A stretch of DNA of 64,000 nucleotides, from the NCBI GenBank assembly GCA_947499615.1, contig CANMOP010000008.1, forward strand, positions 19,740 to 83,739. The letters are read 5' to 3'. This DNA comes from RH-chloro-G1 sp003670575 (GTDB taxonomy: Bacteria > Chloroflexota > Dehalococcoidia > UBA2979). Positions within the stretch are counted from its first letter, which is position 1. Every line of letters begins with the position of its first letter. The notes beneath the pieces are model-generated. The model was given only the letters and a program-made list of their open reading frames with translations, was not told the origin of the DNA and made no database searches. A program made the position numbers and the translations under genes. Below are positions 18,908-27,149 of this stretch, piece by piece.

Positions 18908-19369
18908 ATGAGCGATGCGGATACACCCCTCGAAGAGATACACATGCGACCGATCGGGGTGGTCGCGGGGGGTGACAGCGACGTCTCGCGCTGGGACTGG
19001 TCGCGGGTGCGCAGCGAGCTGCGGCTGCTCCCGGAGCACGCCGACGCGCTGCTCGGCCTCGATGGCTACACCCACGTGATCGTCGTCGGCTGGCTGGACC
19101 GGATTCCCGCAGAGTTGCGTGCGCGACCTCGGGCGTACCCGGCGGGCGACGAGCGGCTGCCGCTGCAGGGTGCGCTGGCACTGCGTGGCGGCGCGCGGCC
19201 GAACCCGATCGCCGTCACCGTCTGCCGCTTGCTGGCCATCGATGGCGCGGTGCTGCGCCTCGAGGGCCTCGACCTCGTGGACGGGACGCCGGTGCTGGAC
19301 GTGAAGCCGTACATCGCGCACTACGACGCGGTGACAGAGGCACGCATCCCGAAGTGGGCAGGGGGTTGA
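18908..19369 (+). CDS. trmO: TrmO-type tRNA t6A37 N6-methyltransferase (TsaA/YaeB family)
   Basis: TrmO adds a methyl group to threonylcarbamoyladenosine at tRNA position 37. The 153-residue product matches the small UPF0066/TsaA beta-barrel family: an N-terminal MRPIGVV segment, a central GLDGYTHVIVVGWLDRI, and C-terminal RPNPIAVTVCRLL plus LDLVDGTPVLDVKPYIAHYD. The start at ATG 18908 has no ribosome site but has a -10 box just upstream, suggesting a leaderless message. It diverges from gyrB. Confidence 0.88.
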   Translation: MSDADTPLEEIHMRPIGVVAGGDSDVSRWDWSRVRSELRLLPEHADALLGLDGYTHVIVVGWLDRIPAELRARPRAYPAGDERLPLQGALALRGGARPNPIAVTVCRLLAIDGAVLRLEGLDLVDGTPVLDVKPYIAHYDAVTEARIPKWAGG

Positions 19370-19425
19370 AGCCTGCCGGTTGCCCCGGACTTGCCTCGGC
19401 CCGCCGAGGCCCGGACACTGGCGGC

Positions 19426-20517
19426 ATGGATCTAGGAATCGTCGGCATCGCGCGTTCGGGGAAGAGCTCGCTGTTCAACGCGGTCACGCGAGGACAGGCG
19501 CAGGTCGGCGCGTACTCATCGCAGCAGGAGCCGAACGTCGGCATGGCGCGGGTGCCGGATGCGCGCGTCGATGCGCTGGCGCGCGTGTTCAAGCCGAAGA
19601 AGGTCACGTACGCCGAGATCCGCTGGGTGGACTACCCGGTCGCCGGCTTCGGGCAGGAGGGCCCCGGCGCGCGCTTCCTCGCGGAGATCGCGGGCCTCGA
19701 CGCGTTGGTGCACGTGGTGCGTGCGTTCGAGGACGAGGCGGTGCCGCACCCGGACGTCACCATCGACCCCCATCGCGACCTCGAATCGCTCGACCTCGAG
19801 CTGACGTTCGCCGACCTCGGGCTGATCGAGCGGCGGCTGGCGCGCATCGAGTCGGAGATGCGCTCGATCAAGGCGGCCGAGCGCGGGCGGCTGGAGCAGG
19901 ACCGCGCGCTGCTGCAGCGGTTGCAGGCCGACCTCGAGGCTGGCCACGCGGTTCGCACCGTCGCGCTGACCGAGGTGGAAGAGCGGCTGCTCACCGCGTA
20001 CCAGTTCGTGACGCGGCTCCCGGTGCTGGTGATCATCAACATCGGCGAGGACGATCTGCCGCGCGCGGCCGAGATCGAGGCGGCGTTCGCGGAGCGCCAC
20101 GGCGGCCCCGGCGTCGCGTTCGCCGCGCTGTGCGCGAAGGTCGAGGCGGAGCTCGCGACGATGGATGAGGCGGAGGCGGTGGAGTTCCGCCGCGACCTCG
20201 GCCTGCCGCCGGAGTCGCCGCTGGATCGCGCGATCCAGGCCGCGTATGCGCTGCTCGGGCTGCAATCGTTCCTGACCGCCGGCGAGGACGAGTGCCGCGC
20301 CTGGACGGTGCGTCGAGGCGCCAGCGCGCCGGAGGCGGCGGGCAAGATCCACTCGGACCTGGAGCGCGGTTTCATTCGCGCCGAGGTCACCTCCTGGCAG
20401 GAGCTCGCCGAGGCCGGCTCCAATGCCGAGTTGAAGCGCCGCGGCAAGCTCCGCACAGAGGGCAAGACCTACCTCGTGCAGGACGGCGACGTGATCAATA
20501 TCCTGTTCAACGTCTGA
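19426..20517 (+). CDS. ychF: YchF/OLA1-like P-loop NTPase with TGS domain
   Basis: YchF proteins are ribosome-associated P-loop ATPases with a coiled-coil insert and a C-terminal TGS domain. The 363-residue protein shows that layout: G domain with P-loop GIVGIARSGKSSLFNAV, a helical insert rich in charged residues (about 130-185), NIGEDD in the nucleotide-specificity position, and a TGS domain ending LVQDGDVINILFNV. The P-loop differs from the usual GLPNVGKST, so this is a divergent paralogue. ATG 19426 was chosen because the homology starts there; a GCCTCGG/CCGAGGC hairpin (19392-19409) lies just upstream. Confidence 0.8.
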   Translation: MDLGIVGIARSGKSSLFNAVTRGQAQVGAYSSQQEPNVGMARVPDARVDALARVFKPKKVTYAEIRWVDYPVAGFGQEGPGARFLAEIAGLDALVHVVRAFEDEAVPHPDVTIDPHRDLESLDLELTFADLGLIERRLARIESEMRSIKAAERGRLEQDRALLQRLQADLEAGHAVRTVALTEVEERLLTAYQFVTRLPVLVIINIGEDDLPRAAEIEAAFAERHGGPGVAFAALCAKVEAELATMDEAEAVEFRRDLGLPPESPLDRAIQAAYALLGLQSFLTAGEDECRAWTVRRGASAPEAAGKIHSDLERGFIRAEVTSWQELAEAGSNAELKRRGKLRTEGKTYLVQDGDVINILFNV

Positions 20518-20526
20518 GTTCGCCCC

Positions 20527-20907
20527 ATGCCTGACTGGCTCTGGCGCTTCATCCTCATCGCGGTGGGCGCGATGGCGTTGCTCGGCGGCCTCGGCTGGAT
20601 GGCGTATTGCGATGCGGCGGTGCGAGCGCTGATCGAGCGCGTCGAGGACTTGTCGTGGCGGCGGCGGGCCGGGGTGGCGTTCGCGGTCGCGCGGGATGCA
20701 CGGGTGCCGTGGTGGGCGCGAGCCGTTCCGTTGCTGGTGGCGGTCTACCTCGTCATTCCGCTGGACATCATCCCCGACTTCATCCCGGTGATTGGGCAGC
20801 TTGATGACGTGCTGATCATCGGCATCGCGCTGTGGGTGATGCTGCGCGCGATCCCGCCCGACGTGCTGGAGGAGCATGTCCGCGCCGCCGAGCGTGCCGA
20901 GGGGTAG
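20527..20907 (+). CDS. DUF1232 (YkvA-like) membrane protein
   Basis: A 126-residue protein with an N-terminal hydrophobic helix (FILIAVGAMALLGGLGW) and a second membrane segment carrying the DUF1232 hallmark YLVIPLDIIPDFIPVIGQLDDV. The family is widespread and small, and its biochemical role is unknown. It starts 9 bases after the ychF-like gene and is probably co-transcribed with it. Confidence 0.85.
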   Translation: MPDWLWRFILIAVGAMALLGGLGWMAYCDAAVRALIERVEDLSWRRRAGVAFAVARDARVPWWARAVPLLVAVYLVIPLDIIPDFIPVIGQLDDVLIIGIALWVMLRAIPPDVLEEHVRAAERAEG

Positions 20908-21004
20908 CGGCGCCCGAGCACGGACTGTGCGGTGCCAATCGCTCGCGCACTGCGTATCATTTGCCCGCGCGACCGGTTGGGCGCGAGAGAAGGCGGATGG
21001 CGAG

Positions 21005-21862
21005 ATGACACAGGACAACGGTCGACAGGCGCTGGGCGAGATCATGGCGGCTGTGGAGCATGCGTTGGGCGGGGCCGCGCCCGTCGCCGTCGCGACGGTG
21101 GTTGATGCCGGCGAGTTGGGCATCGAGGTTGGCGCGAAGATGCTGGTGCGGCGGGACGGCACCACCGTCGGCAGCATCGATGGCGCGGTCGTCGACGCGC
21201 AGGTGGTGACCGAGGCGATGGCGGCGTTCGAGCAGTTCCCGCGCGCCGTCCTGCAGTCGATGTACGTCGGACGCGCGCACGAGGCGGTCGCACGACGCTC
21301 GCAGGCGCAACCCGGCGATGCGCGGCTGATGCTGGAGGTGTTCGAGGCGCCCGCACGACTGGTGGTTGTGGGCGGTGGCCATGTCGGATTGCAGATCGCG
21401 AACTTCGGCGCGCTGCTCGGGTTCCGCATCACGGTGATCGATGACCGCCCCGAATTCGCGAACCCGGAGCGCTTCCCGATGGCCGACGAGGTGCTCTGCA
21501 AGGACATCGACACCGCTATCGACGAGATGCGCATCGACTCGACGTGCTCCGTGGTACTGGTCTCGCGTGGGCACCAGCAGGACACGCTGGCGCTGCGGCA
21601 CGTTGCGGAGCGCGGCGCGGGCTACGTGGGGATGATTGGCAGCCGCCGACGCACCACTGTTGTGATGCAGAACCTCGCGCAGGAGGGGATCGCCGCCGAC
21701 GCGCTGGCGCACGTCCACACGCCGATCGGGCTGGACATCGGCGCGGAGACGCCCGAGGAGATTGCGCTCTCGATCCTCGCGGAGATCGTGCTGGAGCGGC
21801 ACGGCGGCACCGGCCGCAAGCTGTCGACGCTCACCAGCCGCCGCCAGGCTGACCGCGGCTGA
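21005..21862 (+). CDS. XdhC/CoxI-family protein with C-terminal Rossmann domain
   Basis: XdhC proteins bind molybdenum cofactor and help sulfurate and insert it into xanthine dehydrogenase or CO dehydrogenase-type enzymes. This 285-residue member has an N-terminal XdhC-type domain lacking the usual GSTPR motif (VVDAGELGIEVGAKMLV there instead), and a complete C-terminal NAD-binding domain starting at GGGHVGLQIANFGALLGF and including GYVGMIGSRRR and GLDIGAETPEEIALSILAEIV. No molybdoenzyme structural gene lies in this window. A second gene supplying a canonical XdhC N-domain follows at 22188. Confidence 0.85.
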   Translation: MTQDNGRQALGEIMAAVEHALGGAAPVAVATVVDAGELGIEVGAKMLVRRDGTTVGSIDGAVVDAQVVTEAMAAFEQFPRAVLQSMYVGRAHEAVARRSQAQPGDARLMLEVFEAPARLVVVGGGHVGLQIANFGALLGFRITVIDDRPEFANPERFPMADEVLCKDIDTAIDEMRIDSTCSVVLVSRGHQQDTLALRHVAERGAGYVGMIGSRRRTTVVMQNLAQEGIAADALAHVHTPIGLDIGAETPEEIALSILAEIVLERHGGTGRKLSTLTSRRQADRG

Positions 21863-22187
21863 CGAACCTCGGTCGAGGCGCGCTGCAGCACGGTTGCGCG
21901 AGTGTTATGATGCGGCATGACGGCGTCGACGTGGCGTCGTGCCGATGGGTGATTCGGTTGACGATAAGTCGACGTATGAGAGCCAGCCCCACCCGGGTTA
22001 CGCGAGTAACTCGGAGGTATCCCTCTGGGGCATAAGGGTCGTCTCGAGCAATCGAGTCGGCCCTTGTGCTATTTCCCACCCCCGGGTGCACGCACCCTCG
22101 GCGGTAGCCCTCACCGAGCAATACGCGGCCGATCCCGACGCGGATTCACGCTGCTATGATGAATGCAGATTTTTGGGAGGGTGCAGG
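21863..22187 (+). ncRNA. Hairpin-rich leader before the second xdhC gene (candidate riboswitch)
   Basis: This gene-free 325-base spacer folds by eye into several consecutive hairpins. One has CGACG/CGTCG inside CGGC/GCCG (21921-21944); one pairs GTTGAC with GTCGAC (21957-21973). A 9-bp stem capped by a GCGA tetraloop spans 21993-22014, and a long stem (9+3+5 pairs, GCAA tetraloop) spans 22030-22069. A CCCCA/TGGGG pairing may enclose the third. TATGAT at 21905-21910 is a possible -10 box, and GGGAGGG precedes the ATG at 22188. Two GNRA loops in series are typical of tertiary-folded regulatory RNA. It matches no class I can name; molybdenum or tungsten cofactor sensing would suit the gene. Confidence 0.5.
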
Positions 22188-22502
22188 ATGAGTCAAGAAC
22201 TGTTCGCCGAGATTCTTACCGCCCAGGCGCAGGGCCAGCCCCGCGTGTTGGCGACCGTGTCGGACGCTCGAGGTTCCACTCCGCGCAGCCCCGGCGCGCA
22301 CCTGCTGCTGCGCCCCGATGGGAGCTTCATGGGCACCATTGGTGGCGGCTGCGGCGAGGCCGAGGTCTGGCAGGAGGCGATGGAGACCATGGCCGATGGT
22401 CGGCCGCGGGTGGTAGTCGTTGACCTCACCGAGCCCGTGGACGGCGAGGACAAGATCTGCGGCGGGATCATGGAAGTCTTCATCGAGCGCGTCTCCGGCT
22501 GA
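22188..22502 (+). CDS. Stand-alone XdhC N-terminal domain protein
   Basis: The 104-residue protein is a complete XdhC_CoxI N-terminal domain with the conserved GSTPRSPGA, TIGGGCGEA and CGGIMEVFIE motifs, but no Rossmann half. It probably pairs with the 285-residue protein encoded upstream, whose own N-domain has lost these motifs; split XdhC pairs of this kind occur in other bacteria. GGGAGGG sits 5-11 bases before ATG 22188. The gene stands behind its own structured leader. Confidence 0.85.
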   Translation: MSQELFAEILTAQAQGQPRVLATVSDARGSTPRSPGAHLLLRPDGSFMGTIGGGCGEAEVWQEAMETMADGRPRVVVVDLTEPVDGEDKICGGIMEVFIERVSG

Positions 22503-22585
22503 CCGGCCCAGGCCGGTGTTGCTGGCGGAACCGTCCGCAGTCTGCGGTTGGGTAGTGCTGGGTAGCGATGTGATCTGAGTCATAC

Positions 22586-22611
22586 GAACGCGCGGTGAGA
22601 GCCGCGCGTTC
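22586..22611 (+). terminator. Hairpin terminator between xdhC and murT
   Basis: A perfect 10-bp stem (GAACGCGCGG with its complement) has a 6-base loop and is followed by TTGCTTCG. It lies 83 bases after the xdhC stop and 35 bases before the murT start, so it could end the xdhC transcript or attenuate read-through into murT-gatD. Confidence 0.65.
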
Positions 22612-22646
22612 TTGCTTCGATCAGGATGCGCGATGAAGGAGCGGCG

Positions 22647-24143
22647 ATGACAGCTGGCCCCGGCGTTCGAGAGCGCGGTGCGGTGCTGCTGGGTCGCGCT
22701 GCCGCGGAGGTGGTCCGTCGGCTACAGCGCGGCGGTGGAACGGCGCTCCCCGGACTGCTCGCCGGTCTGCTCGCACCTCGGCTGATCGAGTCGTTCGCTG
22801 GCCAGCTCGGGCACGGCGCCGTGACCGTGACCGGCACCAATGGCAAGACCACCACTGCGCACCTGATCGCCGCCGCCGTGCGAACGGCAGGCTTGCATCC
22901 GTTGGCGAACTCCTCCGGCTCCAACCTCGAACGCGGGATCGCCAGCATGTTCGTCGAGGCGGCAACGGCAGGCGGCGCGTTGCCCGACGCCGCAGATCGC
23001 CTCGGTGTGCTGGAGTTGGACGAGGCCGTGTGGCCCGCGCTGCTGCCTCGCCTCCGACCTGACGTCGCGGTCTTCCTCAACCTCTTTCGTGATCAGTTGG
23101 ATCGGTACGGCGAGGTGGACTCCGTCGCCGAGGGTTGGCGGCGCGCGCTGGCGGCCTATCGCTTGCCGCTGACGCTGGCGCTGAATGTGGACGACCCCTC
23201 CGTCGCGCAGATCGCGGATGGGACCGCCGACCGCGTGATCGGCTTTGGTATCGACGATCCCTCGGCCGCGCTGGCCCGCGCGGAGCATGCCGCGGATGCG
23301 CGCGCGTGCCTGTGTGGCGGTGCGTTCCGGTATGACGCCGTGTTTATGGGGCACCTCGGGTTGTGGGCATGCAGCCGTTGCGATCGGGTGCGCCCGACAC
23401 CGCAAGTCACCGCACGCAACGTCCGGCTTGGCGCGGACGAGACGCGTTTCACGCTGTGCGTCAGCCCGAGTGTGGACGCGACATTCGCGCCGAGCGAGGG
23501 TGCGGGTGCCACACCTTCCGATGCTCCCAGCGGCGAGCAGTGCATCGAGCTGACGATCCCGCTCGCGGGGTTGTACTCGGTCTACAACGCGCTGGCGGCG
23601 GTGGCGGGCGCTTTGGCGCTCGGCATCCCACTGGACGCGACCGTGCGCGCACTGACGGACGCGGGACCCGCCTTTGGACGACAGGAGCAGTTCGACATCG
23701 ATGGCCGGACGGTGCGACTGCTGCTCGCGAAGAATCCAACCGGGCTGAACGAGGTGTTTCGTGTGCTCACCGCTGCGCCGCGCCCGCTGGTGCTGCTGGC
23801 GCTGCTGAACGACGGCATCCAGGACGGCCAGGACGTCTCCTGGATCTACGATGCCGACATGGAGCAACTCGCGGGCAGTGGATGCACATTGATCGTGTCG
23901 GGCGACCGTGCGGACGACCTGGCGCTGCGCTTCATGCTGGCAGGCGTCGTTCCCACGCAGGTGGAGCGCTCGGCGGCTCGTGCGTTGGACGTGGCTCTGG
24001 CGGCCACTCCGTCCGGCGGACGGTTGGAAGTGGTGGCCACGTACACCGCGATGCTTGCGGTGCGTGCGGACCTGGCGCGACGTACCGGCGCGCAGCAGTA
24101 CTGGGAACAGTCGCAACCCGTCGACGCCACGGTGTCGCGATGA
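22647..24143 (+). CDS. murT: Lipid II isoglutaminyl synthase, MurT subunit
   Basis: MurT is the ATP-using Mur-ligase-like half of the complex that amidates D-glutamate in lipid II. The 498-residue protein has the Mur ligase P-loop TGTNGKTTTAH, a Cys4 zinc ribbon typical of MurT (CLCG and CSRC, about 60 residues after the central domain begins), and the C-terminal DUF1727 domain (RLLLAKNPTGLNEV...DVSWIYDAD). I chose ATG 22647, which has GAAGGAG at proper distance, over ATG 22626. The stop overlaps the gatD start (ATGA), indicating coupled synthesis. Confidence 0.95.
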   Translation: MTAGPGVRERGAVLLGRAAAEVVRRLQRGGGTALPGLLAGLLAPRLIESFAGQLGHGAVTVTGTNGKTTTAHLIAAAVRTAGLHPLANSSGSNLERGIASMFVEAATAGGALPDAADRLGVLELDEAVWPALLPRLRPDVAVFLNLFRDQLDRYGEVDSVAEGWRRALAAYRLPLTLALNVDDPSVAQIADGTADRVIGFGIDDPSAALARAEHAADARACLCGGAFRYDAVFMGHLGLWACSRCDRVRPTPQVTARNVRLGADETRFTLCVSPSVDATFAPSEGAGATPSDAPSGEQCIELTIPLAGLYSVYNALAAVAGALALGIPLDATVRALTDAGPAFGRQEQFDIDGRTVRLLLAKNPTGLNEVFRVLTAAPRPLVLLALLNDGIQDGQDVSWIYDADMEQLAGSGCTLIVSGDRADDLALRFMLAGVVPTQVERSAARALDVALAATPSGGRLEVVATYTAMLAVRADLARRTGAQQYWEQSQPVDATVSR

Positions 24144-24922
24144 TCGAGGACGCCGCAGTGCCCGAGTCAGCGACGCGCACCATCCGTGTGGTGGTGCTCT
24201 ATCCCGACGTGATGAACGTGTACGCGGACCGCGGCAACGTGATCGCGTTGCAGGCGCGCTGTCGCGCCCTCGCGGTGGGGTGCGAGGTAATCGAGGTGAC
24301 GCTCGGCGAGTCGCTGCCGGTCGAGGCCGACCTCGTGCTGATCGGCGGCGGGCAGGATCGCGAGCAGCGACGTGTTGCGGCAGACCTAGAGGCGAAAGGC
24401 GCGACGCTCCGCGCGTGGGCAGAGCAGGATGCGCCGATGCTGGCGGTCTGCGGTGGGTTCCAACTGTTCGGGCGGCTGTACCGCACCTCGGCGGGCGAGG
24501 AGCTACCGGGCGTCGGGCTGTTCGATGTGACCACGGTGGCGCCCGCGCCGGGTGCGCCACGTTGCGTCGGCGATGTGCTGGCGTTTGCGGAAGGCGTCGG
24601 CGAACTCGTGGGCTTCGAGAATCACGGGGGGCGAACCTACCTCGGTCCGCGCGCGCAGCCGTTCGCGCGCGTCGAGCATGGGTTTGGCAACAACGGCATC
24701 GATGGTACCGAGGGTGCCGTGTACCGCCAGGCGATCGGCACGTACCTGCACGGCTCGCTGCTGCCGAAGAACCTGCCTCTGACGGACCGGCTGATCCTTG
24801 CGGCGTTGCGCCATCGATATGGCTCGGACGTACACATTGAGCCGGTGGATGAGCCGTACGCCGCGCGCGCGCACGCCTCGGCGGCACAGGTGGCGCGGCA
24901 GCGCGGCCGCGTCACGCCGTAG
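24140..24922 (+). CDS. gatD: Lipid II isoglutaminyl synthase, glutamine amidotransferase subunit
   Basis: GatD hydrolyses glutamine and passes ammonia to MurT. The 260-residue class I amidotransferase of the CobB/CobQ-like type has the nucleophile Cys in LAVCGGFQLFG, the conserved ENHGG segment and the catalytic His in GTYLHGSLLPKNL. Translation begins at ATG 24140, overlapping the murT stop by four bases. The pair is typical of Actinobacteria, Firmicutes and some Chloroflexota. Confidence 0.95.
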   Translation: MIEDAAVPESATRTIRVVVLYPDVMNVYADRGNVIALQARCRALAVGCEVIEVTLGESLPVEADLVLIGGGQDREQRRVAADLEAKGATLRAWAEQDAPMLAVCGGFQLFGRLYRTSAGEELPGVGLFDVTTVAPAPGAPRCVGDVLAFAEGVGELVGFENHGGRTYLGPRAQPFARVEHGFGNNGIDGTEGAVYRQAIGTYLHGSLLPKNLPLTDRLILAALRHRYGSDVHIEPVDEPYAARAHASAAQVARQRGRVTP

Positions 24923-25045
24923 CGAGGTACACCGGGCGAGCCGCTACCGCTGGTGCCGCTGAGGCGCATGGCGATCGTCCAGCGCCGTCCACCCTGTACC
25001 ATCGATGGGTCCCGGTGCGTTCCAGCGGGCTGATCGGAGTGATGC

Positions 25046-25930
25046 GTGCCGTTCCTTGTCATCGAGATTCCGTGGAGCCCGGACATCCTGAGGCTGGGGG
25101 CGTTTATCCTCTCCTGGCACGGGCTGTTCACCGCGATCGGCATCCTTGCCGGCGTACAACTCTCGCTGCGCATCGGTCAGACCGTGGGCTACGACCCAGA
25201 TCAGGCGTACACGCTGGCGCTGGTCGGCATCCCCGGCGGCATTGTGGGTGCACGCGCGCTGTTCGTTGCGGAGCACTGGTCGTACTACAGCCAGAGCCTG
25301 GGCGAGATCCTCGCGCTGAACGAGGGCGGCATCTCCGTGTGGGGCGCGATCCTCGGTGGGCTCGTGAGTGCGGCGCTGTTCGCGAAGTGGCGAGGCTATC
25401 CGATCGCGCGTGGGCTGGACATCACTGCGTTCGGCAGCGCGCTGGGACTCGCGATCGGCCGCCTGGGCGACCTCGTCAACGGCGAGCACCTCGGACGCGC
25501 GACCAACCTGCCGTGGGCGGTGGTGTACACCAACCCTGACTCGCCCGCGTTCGCGCATTCGCTGACCGTGGGGCCGCACCACCCGGCGACGACGTACGAG
25601 ATGTTTGGGCTGCTGGCGGTCCTCGGTGTGCTGTTCTTCGCGTTGCATCGGCTGTTTCGCGATCGCGCGGCGTTGACGTTCCTGCTCTTCATCGATGCGT
25701 ACTCGCTGCTGCGGTTCTTCCTCACGGACCTGCGCGTGGACTCCGACGTGATCGCGTACGGACTGCGCACGCCGCAACTGGTCTCCGTGATTGTGCTGGC
25801 GCTCTCCGTGCCCGCGCTGATCTGGGCACTCCGCTTGCCTCGCCAGCCGTTTGTCGAGGCGTTGTCGCCGCCACCGTCTGGGCCGCGCTCCGGGCCATCG
25901 GGCGGTCGCGCCACCGTTCGCCGACCGTAA
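25046..25930 (+). CDS. lgt: Prolipoprotein diacylglyceryl transferase
   Basis: Lgt attaches diacylglycerol to the lipobox cysteine of prolipoproteins at the cytoplasmic membrane. The 294-residue protein has about seven membrane helices, the family signature GRLGDLVNGEHLG (GRxGNFxNGE type, with Asp where Asn is common) and the HPATTYEM segment with the conserved His-Pro. The start is GTG 25046 with GGAG nine bases before. The C-terminal tail is Pro/Gly/Arg-rich. A glutaredoxin-like gene follows almost immediately. Confidence 0.95.
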   Translation: MPFLVIEIPWSPDILRLGAFILSWHGLFTAIGILAGVQLSLRIGQTVGYDPDQAYTLALVGIPGGIVGARALFVAEHWSYYSQSLGEILALNEGGISVWGAILGGLVSAALFAKWRGYPIARGLDITAFGSALGLAIGRLGDLVNGEHLGRATNLPWAVVYTNPDSPAFAHSLTVGPHHPATTYEMFGLLAVLGVLFFALHRLFRDRAALTFLLFIDAYSLLRFFLTDLRVDSDVIAYGLRTPQLVSVIVLALSVPALIWALRLPRQPFVEALSPPPSGPRSGPSGGRATVRRP

Positions 25931-25932
25931 CG

Positions 25933-26193
25933 GTGCAGCCAGGATCCGAGGCGATGCCGCACGAGGTGGTGCTGTATGTCGCGGAGGGCTGTGGGTTGTG
26001 TGCCGATGCCTCCCGCGCATTGGCTGCGCTGCGCAGCGCACACCCATTCACGTTGACGGAGGTCGACATTCACACCGACCCGGAGTTGGAGCGTCGGTAC
26101 CTGATCGAGATTCCCGTGGTCGTGGTGGACGGTCTCGAGGTTGCGCGCGGCGCGATCGACTTCCTGGCGGTGCGCGCCGCGCTCGGGGTCTGA
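25933..26193 (+). CDS. Glutaredoxin-like thiol protein (DUF836 type)
   Basis: An 86-residue thioredoxin-fold protein with an N-terminal CGLC redox motif (VVLYVAEGCGLCADA) and the cis-Pro loop IEIPVVVVDG. Such glutaredoxin-like proteins probably handle thiol-disulfide exchange; the partner is unknown. The start is GTG 25933, two bases after lgt, or ATG 25954 just before PHEVVLY. It converges on uppP. Confidence 0.8.
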   Translation: MQPGSEAMPHEVVLYVAEGCGLCADASRALAALRSAHPFTLTEVDIHTDPELERRYLIEIPVVVVDGLEVARGAIDFLAVRAALGV

Positions 26194-26203
26194 CCGGCGG
26201 CGG

Positions 26204-27031
26204 CTACAGTCGGCCGGTAGCCACCGAGGCGAGTACCAGCACCCCGACGGTCAGGCGGTACCACACGAATGGCCGCAGTGAGTGCGTGCGCAGGTAGCGC
26301 AGCAGCCAGTGAATGACCGCATATCCCGCAAGCCCGGACACCACTGCGCCTACCGCGATCGGTCCCCAGCGCACTGGATCGTTGCCGGTCAGCGCCTCGG
26401 TCAGCTTCAGGGTCGCGGCAGCCGAGACTGCGGGGAGTGAGAGCAGGAACGCGAATCGCGTCGCGGTCTCGCGGTCGAGCTGTAGCAGTCGGCCGGCCGT
26501 GATCGTGATGCCGGACCGGGAGACGCCGGGGACGAGCGCCACCGCCTGCGCAAGGCCGATGAGCAGCGTCTGCACGAGCCCCACTCGATGGAGTCCGCGT
26601 ACGCGCTGCGGTCTGCCGTCGGCCCACAGCAGCACCAGCGCGAAGACGATCAGCAGCGCACCGACGACGGCCGGCTGGCGCACGCTCGCCTCGATCGGGC
26701 CGTTCAGCGCTATCCCGACGATCACCGCTGGCAGCGTGCCGAGCACGATCCAGAGTCCGAGTTGGGACGACTCGCTCCACGCGCTGAGGCGCATCCCGTG
26801 TGCGGGGATGTCCTGCAGCAGCCCGCGAACGATGCGCATCCAGTCGTGCCAGAAGTAGACCAGCGTCGCCGCCAGTGTCCCTGCGTGCAGCCCCACATCG
26901 AAGGTGAGCGAGGAGACTCCTTCGCCGAGCAGGTGCGGTGCGAGTACCAGGTGCCCGGAGGAGGAGATCGGCAGGAACTCGGTCAGCGCCTGGACCAGGC
27001 CGAGCAGCGCCGCGAGCAAGTAATCGTGCAT
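26204..27031 (-). CDS. uppP: Undecaprenyl-diphosphatase
   Basis: UppP (BacA) removes a phosphate from undecaprenyl diphosphate to recycle the cell-wall lipid carrier; high expression gives bacitracin resistance. The 275-residue membrane protein has the two signature motifs EFLPISSSGHL (residues about 18-28) and PGVSRSGITI (about 155-170) and roughly eight hydrophobic helices. It diverges from the SAM-riboswitch transcript. With dapB and murT-gatD it supports an ordinary peptidoglycan cycle. Confidence 0.96.
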   Translation of the reverse strand: MHDYLLAALLGLVQALTEFLPISSSGHLVLAPHLLGEGVSSLTFDVGLHAGTLAATLVYFWHDWMRIVRGLLQDIPAHGMRLSAWSESSQLGLWIVLGTLPAVIVGIALNGPIEASVRQPAVVGALLIVFALVLLWADGRPQRVRGLHRVGLVQTLLIGLAQAVALVPGVSRSGITITAGRLLQLDRETATRFAFLLSLPAVSAAATLKLTEALTGNDPVRWGPIAVGAVVSGLAGYAVIHWLLRYLRTHSLRPFVWYRLTVGVLVLASVATGRL

Positions 27032-27149
27032 CGATCGAGCCTACGCCAGCGCCCTCGTAGGAGCGTGTGGGCATCCTGCGCGCCGCCGGGCCGATTGACA
27101 GAACACGCCGCGCCCTTCTAGCCTCGATGCACGCACGGTCATCCGTGTG

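Noticed and set aside
19516..21585. A minus-strand open frame of 689 codons opposite ychF, DUF1232 and xdhC
   Set aside because: All three opposite genes have clear family motifs; the antisense translation has none.
21939..22187. N-terminal extension of the second xdhC gene back to 21939
   Set aside because: The frame is open, but it crosses the hairpin-rich leader, has no XdhC homology, and GGGAGGG marks the start at 22188.
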